The notes below the pieces were generated by a model. It saw only the letters and a list, made by a program, of their open reading frames with translations, did no database searches and had not been told where the DNA came from. A DNA stretch of 64,000 bases from CAVXXB01 sp963765585 (GTDB taxonomy: Bacteria; Calditrichota; Calditrichia; JAJRVZ01), in the NCBI GenBank assembly GCA_963765585.1, contig CAVXXB010000011.1, positions 186,001 through 250,000 on the forward strand, in the 5' to 3' direction. Below, piece by piece: positions 39,304-48,387 of the stretch. The position numbers were made by a program, and so were the translations under genes. Numbering within the stretch: the first letter of the stretch is position 1; each line of letters begins with the position of its first letter.

Positions 39304-40443
39304 TTATGCTTCCTTCAACAGATCCTTAACCCGATCTGTTTTCTCCCAGGTAAATTCCTTTTCAGCTCTTCCAAAATGTCCATAATTGGAGGTTTTTCTA
39401 TAAATCGGACGCAGCAATTTGAGTGCTTCAATGATCCCGCCAGGCGTAAAATCAAACACACGGCTAACCAAATCTGAAAGTTTGTTGTCGTCAACTTTTC
39501 CGGTACCAAACGTTTCAACCATAAGGGAAACAGGTTCTGCAACGCCAATAGCATACGCTACTTGTATTCCACAACGCTCGGCCAGACCGGAGGCGACAAT
39601 ATTTTTAGCCACATAGCGGGCAAAATATGATGCAGATCGATCAACCTTAGTCGGATCTTTACCCGAAAAGGCGCCCCCGCCATGTGAATAAGCCCCACCA
39701 TAAGTATCTACTATTATTTTACGGCCGGTTAATCCCGCATCGCCATGTGGACCACCAATGACAAATCTACCAGTGGGATTGATAAAATATTTTGTTTTCG
39801 ATCCCTGAATGAGATCTTTAGGGATACATTGTTTAACCACTTTTTCAATGATTTCATTTTCAATTGTCTTCTGATCCACATCGGGATCATGTTGTGTTGA
39901 GACAACAACGTTCTCGACAGCAATGGCTTTTCCATCTTTATAACGTACTGAAACCTGGGATTTTCCATCCGGTCTGAGAAACGATATTTCACCTTTTTTC
40001 CGTGCTTCGGCCAGACGCGCCGTCAATTTATGTGCCAAATAAATTGCCAATGGCATCAGTTCCGGTGTCTCTTTTGTTGCATAACCAAACATCATTCCCT
40101 GATCCCCGGCTCCCGCGCGATCAACACCCATAGCAATATCCGGAGACTGCTGGTCAATCGACGTTAAAATAGCGCATGTTTCATAATCGAAGCCATAGTT
40201 TGCATCTGTGTATCCAATATCTTTTATTACATCCCGGGCAATACTTGGAATATCAACATAACATTTTGTTGTTATTTCTCCGCCAATCAACGCCATACCA
40301 GTTGTTACAAAAGTTTCACACGCGACGCGGCCAAATGAATCTTCTTTTAAAACCGCATCCAATATCGCATCAGAAATCTGATCGGCGACTTTATCCGGAT
40401 GTCCTTCAGTTACAGATTCCGAACTAAAAATATATTCATCCAT
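39304..40443 (-). CDS. metK: S-adenosylmethionine synthetase
   Basis: MetK makes S-adenosylmethionine from ATP and methionine. The 379-residue protein shows all family motifs: SVTEGHPDKVADQISDAILD at the start, GAGDQGMMFGYA, PTGRFVIGGPHGDAGLTGRK (in order), and GGGAFSGKDPTKVDRSASY. I looked for a SAM riboswitch in the 66 bp upstream and found none. It is preceded on the same strand by the sugar isomerase gene. Confidence 0.97.
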   Translation of the reverse strand: MDEYIFSSESVTEGHPDKVADQISDAILDAVLKEDSFGRVACETFVTTGMALIGGEITTKCYVDIPSIARDVIKDIGYTDANYGFDYETCAILTSIDQQSPDIAMGVDRAGAGDQGMMFGYATKETPELMPLAIYLAHKLTARLAEARKKGEISFLRPDGKSQVSVRYKDGKAIAVENVVVSTQHDPDVDQKTIENEIIEKVVKQCIPKDLIQGSKTKYFINPTGRFVIGGPHGDAGLTGRKIIVDTYGGAYSHGGGAFSGKDPTKVDRSASYFARYVAKNIVASGLAERCGIQVAYAIGVAEPVSLMVETFGTGKVDDNKLSDLVSRVFDFTPGGIIEALKLLRPIYRKTSNYGHFGRAEKEFTWEKTDRVKDLLKEA

Positions 40444-40509
40444 ACTAAATAATCCTTTAGTTTTATATCAAATAATAAATATATAATCGTTATAATTCAG
40501 ATACAAATC

Positions 40510-41550
40510 TTAACGCTGTTTTTCGAGTTCTGATTTCAGGTAATCAATATTTAATATATCTATGGGATTTTTCTCATATAACAACGCCAGATAATATGTT
40601 ACCCAGTCCCCTTTACAAACCAATGAAATTACTTGCTCCAGTTGGGTAACGCCCTCAGTATATAAAGACACAACCTCAGCCCCGCGCTCTGAAATAATTT
40701 TCTTTGTTAATTCAATTCTTGCTCTAACCCGTTCATGTGCCTGATTTTCTTCTAAAAATATAACAATAAATTTTTCAAGACATTTATGTTCCATTTCCCA
40801 ACCAACAATTTCATTATGATTCATTTCCGGAATTACATTATGGAAGGCCATGGATTTGGAATTTTCCTGGAACTGGTTTTTCCAGCGAATGGCAACCGCC
40901 TCCAGGTAAGGGGCACTGGTATAAATTAACGGGACACGATGATGAATTTTGATGGCAAGTTCTTTTGCCAGTGATTTTCCTTCGGAGGTCTTCTCATCAT
41001 TTCTCTTTATCATTGCTCTGACCAACCTCAGAACATCTTTAATTTGTTTATCATCGACTTTCTTTTTCAGGAGTGGATTGAGCAGGTATAATAATGGAAA
41101 AAATGAATATCCAAATGCCTGACGAGGAGGTAAACCGCCCGGAATTTTAATCATTTGCCAGGAGTGTTTTGATGCAAGTTTTTCCACCTGCCCACCACTG
41201 GTAATCGCGATAATCCGGCCGCCCTTTTTTTGTGCCTCTTTTGCAGCTGAGATCGTTTCTTCTGTATTTCCAGAATAGCTGGATACAATCACCAGAGTAC
41301 GATCTGTACAAAACTGAGGGCATTGATACCCGCGCACAATTGTTAATGAATATTTAAGCTGATCAAAAAAGGTGCTGCGAAATACATCGCCTGCAATGGC
41401 AGATCCTCCCATTCCGAGATACAAGATATTATCAACTTCTTTAAAATTAATTTTTGCACCAGAGGATAAAAATATTTTTTCACTTTCCTGTATCTGTTCC
41501 GGAAAATTTAATAGAAATTGTTTAAAATTATCTTTGTCAATTGAATACAT
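40510..41550 (-). CDS. Bifunctional phosphoglucose/phosphomannose isomerase (SIS domains)
   Basis: This family interconverts glucose-6-P or mannose-6-P with fructose-6-P. The 346-residue protein has two SIS domains: ILYLGMGGSAIAGDVFRS, VIVSSYSGNTEETISA and GGRIIAITSGG in the first; HRVPLIYTSAPYLEAVAIRWKNQFQENSK in the second, with the conserved MNHNEIVGWE. It lies directly downstream of the PTS HPr-IID-IIC genes (30 bp after HPr), which fits entry of a PTS-imported hexose phosphate into glycolysis. Confidence 0.9.
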   Translation of the reverse strand: MYSIDKDNFKQFLLNFPEQIQESEKIFLSSGAKINFKEVDNILYLGMGGSAIAGDVFRSTFFDQLKYSLTIVRGYQCPQFCTDRTLVIVSSYSGNTEETISAAKEAQKKGGRIIAITSGGQVEKLASKHSWQMIKIPGGLPPRQAFGYSFFPLLYLLNPLLKKKVDDKQIKDVLRLVRAMIKRNDEKTSEGKSLAKELAIKIHHRVPLIYTSAPYLEAVAIRWKNQFQENSKSMAFHNVIPEMNHNEIVGWEMEHKCLEKFIVIFLEENQAHERVRARIELTKKIISERGAEVVSLYTEGVTQLEQVISLVCKGDWVTYYLALLYEKNPIDILNIDYLKSELEKQR

Positions 41551-41580
41551 AGGTAAGTTTCTCCTCTGAGTAATTCAAAA

Positions 41581-41850
41581 TTAGTCTTCCTCATAAAATT
41601 TATTTTCAATCAATTCCTTAATAGCATTCAATGCATCCACCTCGTCCGTCCCGTCTGTTATAAGTATTATCTGGCTTCCCGGTTCGGCGGCCAGCATCAT
41701 GATACCCATAATACTTTTGCCATTAACCTCAAGTCCATCCTTTACGACTTTAATATCGCAGGCAAATTTACCGGCAATCTTTACAAATTGTGCAGCAGGT
41801 CTTGCATGGAGGCCATGCTTGTTTTTGATAACTATTTTTTCTTGTATCAT
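41581..41850 (-). CDS. ptsH: Phosphocarrier protein HPr
   Basis: HPr passes a phosphate from Enzyme I to sugar-specific IIA proteins. I take the ATG at 41850, giving 89 residues, because it forms ATGA with the IID stop; longer in-frame starts lie in IID. The phosphorylated His15 (KHGLHARPA) and the regulatory Ser46 (GKSIMGIMML) are both at canonical positions, so HPr kinase control is possible. Neither Enzyme I nor HPrK is in the window. Confidence 0.93.
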   Translation of the reverse strand: MIQEKIVIKNKHGLHARPAAQFVKIAGKFACDIKVVKDGLEVNGKSIMGIMMLAAEPGSQIILITDGTDEVDALNAIKELIENKFYEED

Positions 41851-42620
41851 AAGTTCTCTACAATGATTCCAAAAATAACCGCAGCAATAAGTGAAAAAAT
41901 AGTATTGCGGTAAAATGAGCGTTTTAGCTTGTGAAAATAGAAAGCAACTACCATGCACAGTATAAAAACCAGAGCATGGTATAAATTTGAAGTTTCATAA
42001 TTAAAAAATGAATAACTAACCACAAAGCCGAGGCTGATTGCCCCAAAACCCATGTAAAATGCACTATATTTTTTATAACGTTCCAGGCTGATAATTTTAT
42101 ATACCTGAAGCCCCTTTCGGTATCCCTCCAGAATCCCATAAAACCGGATATACAGATGCGGGATATTATAGATAAGTAATAGAAAGATAAACAAATATAA
42201 AAATATATAAATATTTGGCGAGACAAGAACTGCAATTACTCCTATCAGAATTGCAGCAGGTTTTATAGTCCCCCAGAACATCTGATCCCCCAGTGCACCC
42301 AACGGTCCGATCAATGCATTTTTCAAGCGTTCGACTTGCTGAAGATCTGCCTTATTATTAATCACATCTTCTTCAACTCGGGCGATTGCGCCGATGGCAT
42401 AGGAAGCAAAGTAGGGATGTGCATTAAAAAATTTCAGATGCCGACGTATGAATTCGATTTGTCCTTCTTTAGTTTTATAGAGCACTTTTGCAACCGGAAA
42501 TAGTGCATATGCAAATCCTACAGAAAGCATGCTCTGGTAATTCCATACCGACTGTAAAAAAAAAGACCGGAAGAAAATTCTCAACAGATGCTTGGTTTTT
42601 ATTTTTTGATCATCAGCCAT
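41847..42620 (-). CDS. PTS mannose/sorbose-family IID component
   Basis: IID forms, with IIC, the membrane channel of mannose-type phosphotransferase systems. From the ATG at 42620 the product is 257 residues, the usual size. Family features are LLRIFFRSFFLQSVWNYQSM, the loop LKFFNAHPYFASYAIGAIARVEED and LKNALIGPLGALGDQMFWGTIKP (in parts), then several membrane helices. The ATG overlaps the end of IIC, and HPr starts in its stop codon. Confidence 0.92.
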   Translation of the reverse strand: MADDQKIKTKHLLRIFFRSFFLQSVWNYQSMLSVGFAYALFPVAKVLYKTKEGQIEFIRRHLKFFNAHPYFASYAIGAIARVEEDVINNKADLQQVERLKNALIGPLGALGDQMFWGTIKPAAILIGVIAVLVSPNIYIFLYLFIFLLLIYNIPHLYIRFYGILEGYRKGLQVYKIISLERYKKYSAFYMGFGAISLGFVVSYSFFNYETSNLYHALVFILCMVVAFYFHKLKRSFYRNTIFSLIAAVIFGIIVENL

Positions 42621-43296
42621 TGATAAAGTAAAAGACGATTGCGCCAACCAATAATCCAAAAGCCAGGTAGCGAGTCGTATCCTTCTCCTGATAAAATGTA
42701 AATACCATTCCTGCGCCGATTCCAAATATCCCAATCACCCCATACCGGCAATAAACATCCCAGGATAAAGGTAATTTATTTACGAATGGGAACAAGATAT
42801 CACCTAAAAACAACATAACTGAAATTAGAACAAACATCATAATATAGTGAATTGATATAGATACAAATGGAATGATATTAAGAATAGATATATGCCCACG
42901 ATCAATTTTTCGATGTACAGTATTTAGTAATTTTATATTCACTTTACGGTAGACTGCGACCAAATGACCACCAAGATAGCCTATGACTAATCCATACAAT
43001 ATCGCCGGAATAAGTAAAAGATACACATTTTGATGATCCATATGATAACGCAACACCATCACTCCCGTTACAATGGACGCAACATTTCCTTCCGGAACAA
43101 CGGCACCGCCAATTGGAATACTACTTAACCACAATAATTGTAAGTATAAACCAATTTGGATTCCTAATTCTATGTCACCTAGAAACCACCCCAGGATAGA
43201 ACAGGTGATAAGGGGCTGTGAAATGAGAAACTGAAAAACGACCGTGGTATCCAGAATAATCAGACTGCCTAAAAGCCCTATAAATATATTTTCCAC
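42613..43296 (-). CDS. PTS mannose/sorbose-family IIC component
   Basis: A 227-residue membrane protein with six or seven hydrophobic segments. The start (IGLLGSLIILDTTVVFQFLISQPL), LGWFLGDIELGIQIGLYLQLLWLSSIPIGGAVVPEGNVAS (read in parts) are typical of EIIC-Man. It is the first gene of IIC-IID-HPr-isomerase. The IIA and IIB genes expected beside it are absent; a family A repeat occupies the upstream gap instead. Confidence 0.9.
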   Translation of the reverse strand: MENIFIGLLGSLIILDTTVVFQFLISQPLITCSILGWFLGDIELGIQIGLYLQLLWLSSIPIGGAVVPEGNVASIVTGVMVLRYHMDHQNVYLLLIPAILYGLVIGYLGGHLVAVYRKVNIKLLNTVHRKIDRGHISILNIIPFVSISIHYIMMFVLISVMLFLGDILFPFVNKLPLSWDVYCRYGVIGIFGIGAGMVFTFYQEKDTTRYLAFGLLVGAIVFYFING

Positions 43297-43381
43297 TCTT
43301 TACCTGTTAACAAGCTATACCATCTCAATATATATTTTTTGTATAAAGTAGTCAATATCGGTTCAGGGAATATTTGGCCTA

Positions 43382-43555
43382 CATAGTCAGCAGTGAGAAG
43401 TTAGAAATAAGAGATGAGAGGTTTGGGGACTGTACTTCTTGAGTATAGACCTTTTATAAAAGGATTGGATATCAGGAAAAATCCCCAGACCTTATCCCAT
43501 ACCATATACCTTTTACCTTCTAACTTCTCACTTCTAACTGCTAATCTCTAATTTT
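43382..43555. repeat. Family A-type repeat overlapping the end of ypdA
   Basis: GCAGTGAGAAGTTAGAAATA on the left and CTTCTAACTTCTCACTTC on the right are inverted around a centre of about 110 bp. The right end runs into ypdA, so that the last codons and the stop (AAAATTAGAGATTAG) are repeat sequence. Confidence 0.65.
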
Positions 43556-44521
43556 CTTTACTAAGGCTGCCACAATCATATTGCCATGATCTCTGGAATT
43601 TTCTATAAAAATCCTATTGGCATTTTTTCCGGCAATGATTGATCCGGCCAGGTACAGACCAGAAATATCCGTTTCCAGAGTGGCATTATTAACCGGTGTT
43701 TCCAACGTTGTCTGATCATACGGCACATTTAGTTGTTCTAAAAAGGATACATCCGGGTGATAACCTGTCAGAGCGAATACTGCATCCGCCGGAATATCTA
43801 ATTCTTTTGAATTTTGTATTACACACACTCCTTTGGGTGTGATTTCTGTAACCCGGGCATCAAGGTAGGCTTTAATACTGCCTTCTTTAATTCGGTTTTC
43901 TATATCAGGAAGTACCCAATATTTGACACTTTCTTTAATCTGATTTTTGCGGTGCACTATAGATACCCGGGCACCGCTCCTGAACAATTCCAACGCTGCT
44001 TCGACCGCCGAATTTTTCCCACCAACTATCACCACATCCTGATTAAAATATCGGATTGCTTCACTAAAATAATGTGATACATGTGGCAAGTTTTCTCCCG
44101 GCACCTCCAGTAAATTGGGATTGTCATAGAAACCGGTTGCGATCACTAAATAGCGGCATTCAATCACCTGCTGCTGTTCTAATTTTTTAAAATGAACATG
44201 GAATTTGTTTTCAATGCGTTCGATTCGCTGCACATGGGAATTGCCCGATATTTGTAAATCTAAATATGAAACTACACTTTGATAATAACGCACTGCTTCC
44301 AGACGATTTGGCCGGAAATTTTGTGAATTAAATGGAATATTGCCCAGTTCCAATTGATCAGCCGTTGAAAAAAACGTCATATTCCCCGGAAAATTCATTA
44401 TCGATTCGACCACATTACCTTTTTCCAGCGTAAGATAAGACAAACCATTTTTTTGAGCCTCTATGGCACAAGACAATCCTGCCGGGCCCGCTCCTATAAT
44501 GACTAAATCAGATTGTTGCAT
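43541..44521 (-). CDS. ypdA: YpdA family bacillithiol system reductase (FAD/NAD(P)-binding)
   Basis: YpdA reduces bacillithiol disulfide with NADPH. The 326-residue protein (from the ATG at 44521; another at 44533 is possible) has an N-terminal FAD dinucleotide motif DLVIIGAGPAGLSCAIEA, an NADPH motif VVIVGGKNSAVEAALELFRSGA and the second-domain ATGFYDNPNLLEVPGE. It lacks the CxxC of thioredoxin reductases, as expected for YpdA. With the bacilliredoxin at 14284 it suggests a bacillithiol redox system. The stop codon lies within a dispersed repeat. Confidence 0.88.
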   Translation of the reverse strand: MQQSDLVIIGAGPAGLSCAIEAQKNGLSYLTLEKGNVVESIMNFPGNMTFFSTADQLELGNIPFNSQNFRPNRLEAVRYYQSVVSYLDLQISGNSHVQRIERIENKFHVHFKKLEQQQVIECRYLVIATGFYDNPNLLEVPGENLPHVSHYFSEAIRYFNQDVVIVGGKNSAVEAALELFRSGARVSIVHRKNQIKESVKYWVLPDIENRIKEGSIKAYLDARVTEITPKGVCVIQNSKELDIPADAVFALTGYHPDVSFLEQLNVPYDQTTLETPVNNATLETDISGLYLAGSIIAGKNANRIFIENSRDHGNMIVAALVKKIRD

Positions 44522-44536
44522 AGTATGAACCAATTT

Positions 44537-45568
44537 CTATCCATTTATAATTTTTACTATCTGCCTGGCTATATTCATAAATTCTTTACTTTGTGGGTTA
44601 TCGGGATTACCCTGAACAATCGGGATTCCGCTATCCCCGCCCTCTCTTATTTCAACATCAAGCGGAATTTCGCCCAGTAATTTGATATTTAATTGCGCAC
44701 ATTTTTCTTTTGCACCGCCCGATGAAAAAATATCAGTACGTGTATCACAATTGGGGCAACAGAAATAACTCATATTTTCAACAATACCTAATATCGGCAC
44801 ATTTACCTTCTCAAACATCTTCACACCTTTCACCGCATCCAGTAATGCAACATCCTGCGGAGTCGAAACAATAACCGCACCATCCAACTGAACAGATTGA
44901 GACAATGTGAGTTGTGCATCTCCCGTACCCGGGGGCATGTCAAAGAGTATTACATCCAGTTCACCCCAATCCACATCGCCCATCAACTGTTGGAGCGCAC
45001 GCATTACCAATGGTCCCCGCCATATCACGGGATTATCATCATCCATCAGAAAACCCAGGGACATTAATTTTACACCATACTTATCAATTGGCTTTAATTT
45101 GCTCCCATCATACTCAGGTCGGCCGGTCACACCCAGCATCAAAGGAATACTTGGCCCGTAAATATCAGAATCCAGTAAACCGACCTTTAATCCCTCTTTA
45201 GCCAGGGCAACGGCCAGATTAACACTGACGGTTGATTTCCCGACGCCGCCCTTACCACTGGCAACTGCAATTTTATATTTAACACCTGTAAGATAGCCCT
45301 CGGGTTGTTGTGCCTGGGGTTTCGCCTGCGGAGTGGCAATTTCAATATTTACTTCAGAGACATCCTGGATAGCACCGATTGTTTTTTTGATTGCGCTTTC
45401 GAGTTGTGATTTAACATCTTCATCCTGCGTCCTGAGATCAAGAATCACTGTCACATTTGGAGCATTGACGTGTACATCCTTCACTATGCCAAGAGTTATG
45501 ATATCTTTATCAAAACCGGGATAAACGATTTTCCTCAACTCACTATAAATTCCATCCTGACTAATCAT
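44537..45568 (-). CDS. apbC: Mrp/NBP35 family P-loop ATPase (Fe-S cluster carrier)
   Basis: Mrp/ApbC proteins load iron-sulfur clusters onto target enzymes. In this 343-residue protein residues 1-95 form a MIP18/DUF59 domain (LRKIVYPGFDKDIITLGIV), followed by the deviant Walker A AVASGKGGVGKSTVSVNLA near residue 105, DVILFDMPPGTGDAQLTLSQ, and the cluster-binding pair in NMSYFCCPNCDTRTDIF. It precedes ypdA by three bases, so the two are probably co-transcribed. Confidence 0.94.
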   Translation of the reverse strand: MISQDGIYSELRKIVYPGFDKDIITLGIVKDVHVNAPNVTVILDLRTQDEDVKSQLESAIKKTIGAIQDVSEVNIEIATPQAKPQAQQPEGYLTGVKYKIAVASGKGGVGKSTVSVNLAVALAKEGLKVGLLDSDIYGPSIPLMLGVTGRPEYDGSKLKPIDKYGVKLMSLGFLMDDDNPVIWRGPLVMRALQQLMGDVDWGELDVILFDMPPGTGDAQLTLSQSVQLDGAVIVSTPQDVALLDAVKGVKMFEKVNVPILGIVENMSYFCCPNCDTRTDIFSSGGAKEKCAQLNIKLLGEIPLDVEIREGGDSGIPIVQGNPDNPQSKEFMNIARQIVKIING

Positions 45569-45826
45569 ATTAATTTTTCCCTGTGTAAATAGATTTTATA
45601 TAGCCTGATTAATTCAAAACTTTTACCACGAAGACCCGAAAGCACAAAGATAAAATATTTATAATATAAGAATTATATCTTATAAATATAAATAATCCTG
45701 GTAACCCTTAATTTTTATAACTTTGTGTCTTTGTGACTTAGTGGTATTAAATAATTCGGACTACTGAATTCATTGCTCGCAAAGACGCGGAGACGCAATG
45801 GTATTTTTTTTGATTTAAATAAAAAA
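45569..45826. other. Gap upstream of mrp with family D and E repeats
   Basis: At 45626-45753 is a family D variant: ACCACGAAGACCCGAAAGC on the left and CTTTGTGACTTAGTGGTAT on the right. At 45773-45800 a family E half (GCTCGCAAAGACGCGGAGAC) follows. No gene is present. Confidence 0.65.
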
Positions 45827-45853
45827 AAGGCTGCCCTTTTGGGACAGCCTTTA
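45827..45853 (-). terminator. Rho-independent terminator
   Basis: On the minus strand AAGGCTGTCCC pairs with GGGCAGCCTT (one bulge) and is followed by eight T. It lies 25 bp after the hypothetical gene at 45879 and ends that transcript. Its stem core (AAGGCTG..CAGCCTT) is the same as that of the terminator at 39265. Confidence 0.88.
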
Positions 45854-45878
45854 TAAATCCAAAATGGCAGAAGATATA

Positions 45879-46544
45879 TTAAAGAACAACTTCCAAATCA
45901 AGAATTTCATCTCTTTCCAAATTCAGAGAAACTTCCTGATCTCGTTTTATCTCAATATCATTTATGAGATGAAGAGTAATTTTGAAATCTCCGGACTCCA
46001 TATTTTTATCTGTTAGTTTTCCGGTGCCGTTGATAACCCCACCCTCATTTTTATCATAGTAACTGATATTGATATCTTCATCAATATCCAGTGCACCTAA
46101 AATTTCACGGACTTCTTCAACATTTCGTTGCTGGACGATTTCTTCATCGATGTCTTCATCCACTCTGATTATATCACCATCATCATATCTGAAATCAACC
46201 GTTCCCCCGCCACCCTTAAGAAAAATCAGTTGCGTATCCTGACTTTCACTGATACTTCGATCTACATTGATTACCTTACCAGTGAAGTGATCACCACCTA
46301 TGTCGATCAATTTTATAGCTATTGGTGGTTCTTCAGGTTTTCCATCATACGCCATCCGGGTTATGTCAACCTTTTTTCCCCTGCCAATTGAGATGACTCT
46401 CTCTTTCAATGCTTCGGGAGTCATGACGCCTTCGCGTAATTCAACTCTTCTTCTCTTGGTCGTAAATAGTTTGAAAAAATGGCGTTTCATTCTCGGCTGT
46501 TCATCCATAAGGTGCCCAGAAAAGTGATAGTGCGGTGATCTCAT
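45879..46544 (-). CDS. Acidic protein of unknown function (221 residues)
   Basis: I do not recognise this protein. The first 40 residues are basic (MKRHFFKLFTTKRRRVELREG); the rest is acidic and rich in beta-type sequence with regular Ile/Val/Asp spacing (DDGDIIRVDEDIDEEIVQQRN, then INISYYDKNEGGVINGTG and EIKRDQEVSLNLERDEILD, read in parts). There is no signal peptide or membrane helix. ATGs at 46508 and 46490 are alternative starts. It follows recN by 103 bp and ends at a strong terminator. Codon use looks like that of its neighbours. Confidence 0.6.
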   Translation of the reverse strand: MRSPHYHFSGHLMDEQPRMKRHFFKLFTTKRRRVELREGVMTPEALKERVISIGRGKKVDITRMAYDGKPEEPPIAIKLIDIGGDHFTGKVINVDRSISESQDTQLIFLKGGGGTVDFRYDDGDIIRVDEDIDEEIVQQRNVEEVREILGALDIDEDINISYYDKNEGGVINGTGKLTDKNMESGDFKITLHLINDIEIKRDQEVSLNLERDEILDLEVVL

Positions 46545-46647
46545 ACTCTATCCTCTTCAATTAAATTACTGTTTAACGGGATTCGCAAAGTTAAGCAAGA
46601 TTTAAAAAAAATGCAAATAAGTTCAATGTTTTTTGATACTTGGCTCA

Positions 46648-48360
46648 TTAAAATAAACCTGTATCATTAAGCAATTCACGCGCATTTGCCCGGGATGTTT
46701 CCGTAACAATTTCACCGCCAAGCAATTTGGCAATATCCTCAATTCTTTGCGCCTGATTTAATTTTATAACCTCGACATGTGTTCTGTCATTTTCTTCATA
46801 TTTATTAACCGAATAATGACTGTTTCCCTGGGCAGCAATTTGCGGTAGATGGGTAATAACAACAAGTTGATGTTTTTGTGACATCTGCTGCATCTTTTTC
46901 CCAACAATTTGTGCGAATTTACCGGATATTCCATTATCAATTTCATCGAATATCAAGGTTTCTATATTATCGGCATCAGCAAGTAAAGATTTAATACAAA
47001 GCATTATTCTTGATACCTCGCCACCGGAAGCTACTTTGTGCAGTGGCTTTTCCGGTTCGCCAACATTCAGACCAACCTGAAATTCGATTATATCCATGCC
47101 GTTGTCATTAAGCAAACATTTCTTTCCATTTACTTCTATTTCACCCCTCTCAGATTCCTGACAAGTAAAAATAATCTCGAAGCGTGCGTTTTGTAACCCG
47201 ACTGAGTGCAGGGCTGTATTCATTCTATTTATAAACTCAGATGCTGTCTTCTTTCTCTGAGTAGACAGATCAATTGCAATTTGTGCTAATTCATCCCTGT
47301 CCCGTTCGATAATTAAATGAAGATTTTTAATTTCCTGCTCAAAATTCTCCAATCCAACAAATTGATTTTTAAGTTGGTTATAGTGCTGCACCAAATCATT
47401 AATTGAATTCATATGATATTTTTTTATCAACCAATCCAATTCGGCTTGACGATTCCTGATTTCCTCAAGACGATCCGGATCAAACTCAAGCCTGGCGGTG
47501 TATTGCTCACATGCAGATCCAACTTCTTCTATCGTCACACGTGCTGCTTCAAGGTTTTGCATCAGCGCATTAAATGTATCATCTATAGAGGAAATTTGTT
47601 TAAGATTTGTACTCGCCTTTACAACATTCTTAAGCACACTATTGTCCGAGCTATATAACTCATCAGCAACCAGGCGCGCTTTCTCAAAAAGCAATTCACT
47701 GTTTTCAAGGATTTTCCGCTCCTGCTCCAAATCGTGATATTCATCAGTACTTAGTTTTGCCTTTTGCAGCTCATCAATCTGGAATCTATATAATTCCTGC
47801 TTTTCGCGAAGCGCATCATGATTACGTTTAAAATCATTCAATTGCTGAATATGTTTTCGAAATCTTGTTAATGCTTCGGTGTATTTTGTCAGCACGGGTG
47901 ATATTCGCCCATAGGCATCCAGATACTCCACATGGGTTTCCGGACGCAACAGTCTCTGATGCTGATGCTGACCATGCAGATCTATCAAAAATTCACTTAC
48001 CCTGGCCATGATGCTAATCGTTACAGGAGAGTCATTTACAAACGCCCGACTGGTGCCGCGTTCATTTATTTCGCGTCTTAGAATGATAGTTTTCCCGGAA
48101 ATATCAATATCGAGATCATTCTGGATTTCGCTGATAACATCAGATTTATCAAGACTAAAATCTGCTTCCATTATCGCCTTTTGCGTTCCGGCCCTGATAA
48201 TTTCTGTTGTACCACGTTCTCCGCAAAGCAAAGCGATGGCACCTACCAGTATAGATTTTCCGGCTCCGGTTTCACCGGTAATTACCTGAAAACCGGAATC
48301 AAAATATATTTCCAGTTCATCTACGATGGCAAAATCTTTAATGTATAAGCGCTGCAGCAT
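46648..48360 (-). CDS. recN: DNA repair protein RecN
   Basis: RecN is an SMC-like ATPase recruited to double-strand breaks. The 570-residue length is normal. Walker A is VITGETGAGKSILVGAIALL near residue 30, followed by the family motif DLHGQHQHQRLLRPETHVEYLD (in parts) near 133, then a coiled-coil core with the central hinge. The ABC signature KVASGGEVSRIMLCIK and Walker B TLIFDEIDNGISG are near residues 445-490. No LexA box is obvious upstream. Confidence 0.95.
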   Translation of the reverse strand: MLQRLYIKDFAIVDELEIYFDSGFQVITGETGAGKSILVGAIALLCGERGTTEIIRAGTQKAIMEADFSLDKSDVISEIQNDLDIDISGKTIILRREINERGTSRAFVNDSPVTISIMARVSEFLIDLHGQHQHQRLLRPETHVEYLDAYGRISPVLTKYTEALTRFRKHIQQLNDFKRNHDALREKQELYRFQIDELQKAKLSTDEYHDLEQERKILENSELLFEKARLVADELYSSDNSVLKNVVKASTNLKQISSIDDTFNALMQNLEAARVTIEEVGSACEQYTARLEFDPDRLEEIRNRQAELDWLIKKYHMNSINDLVQHYNQLKNQFVGLENFEQEIKNLHLIIERDRDELAQIAIDLSTQRKKTASEFINRMNTALHSVGLQNARFEIIFTCQESERGEIEVNGKKCLLNDNGMDIIEFQVGLNVGEPEKPLHKVASGGEVSRIMLCIKSLLADADNIETLIFDEIDNGISGKFAQIVGKKMQQMSQKHQLVVITHLPQIAAQGNSHYSVNKYEENDRTHVEVIKLNQAQRIEDIAKLLGGEIVTETSRANARELLNDTGLF

Positions 48361-48387
48361 GTGAGTTTATAGGTAATATTATTAATG

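Noticed and set aside
40444..40560. SAM riboswitch upstream of metK
   Set aside because: The gap is only 66 bp and lacks the conserved stems.
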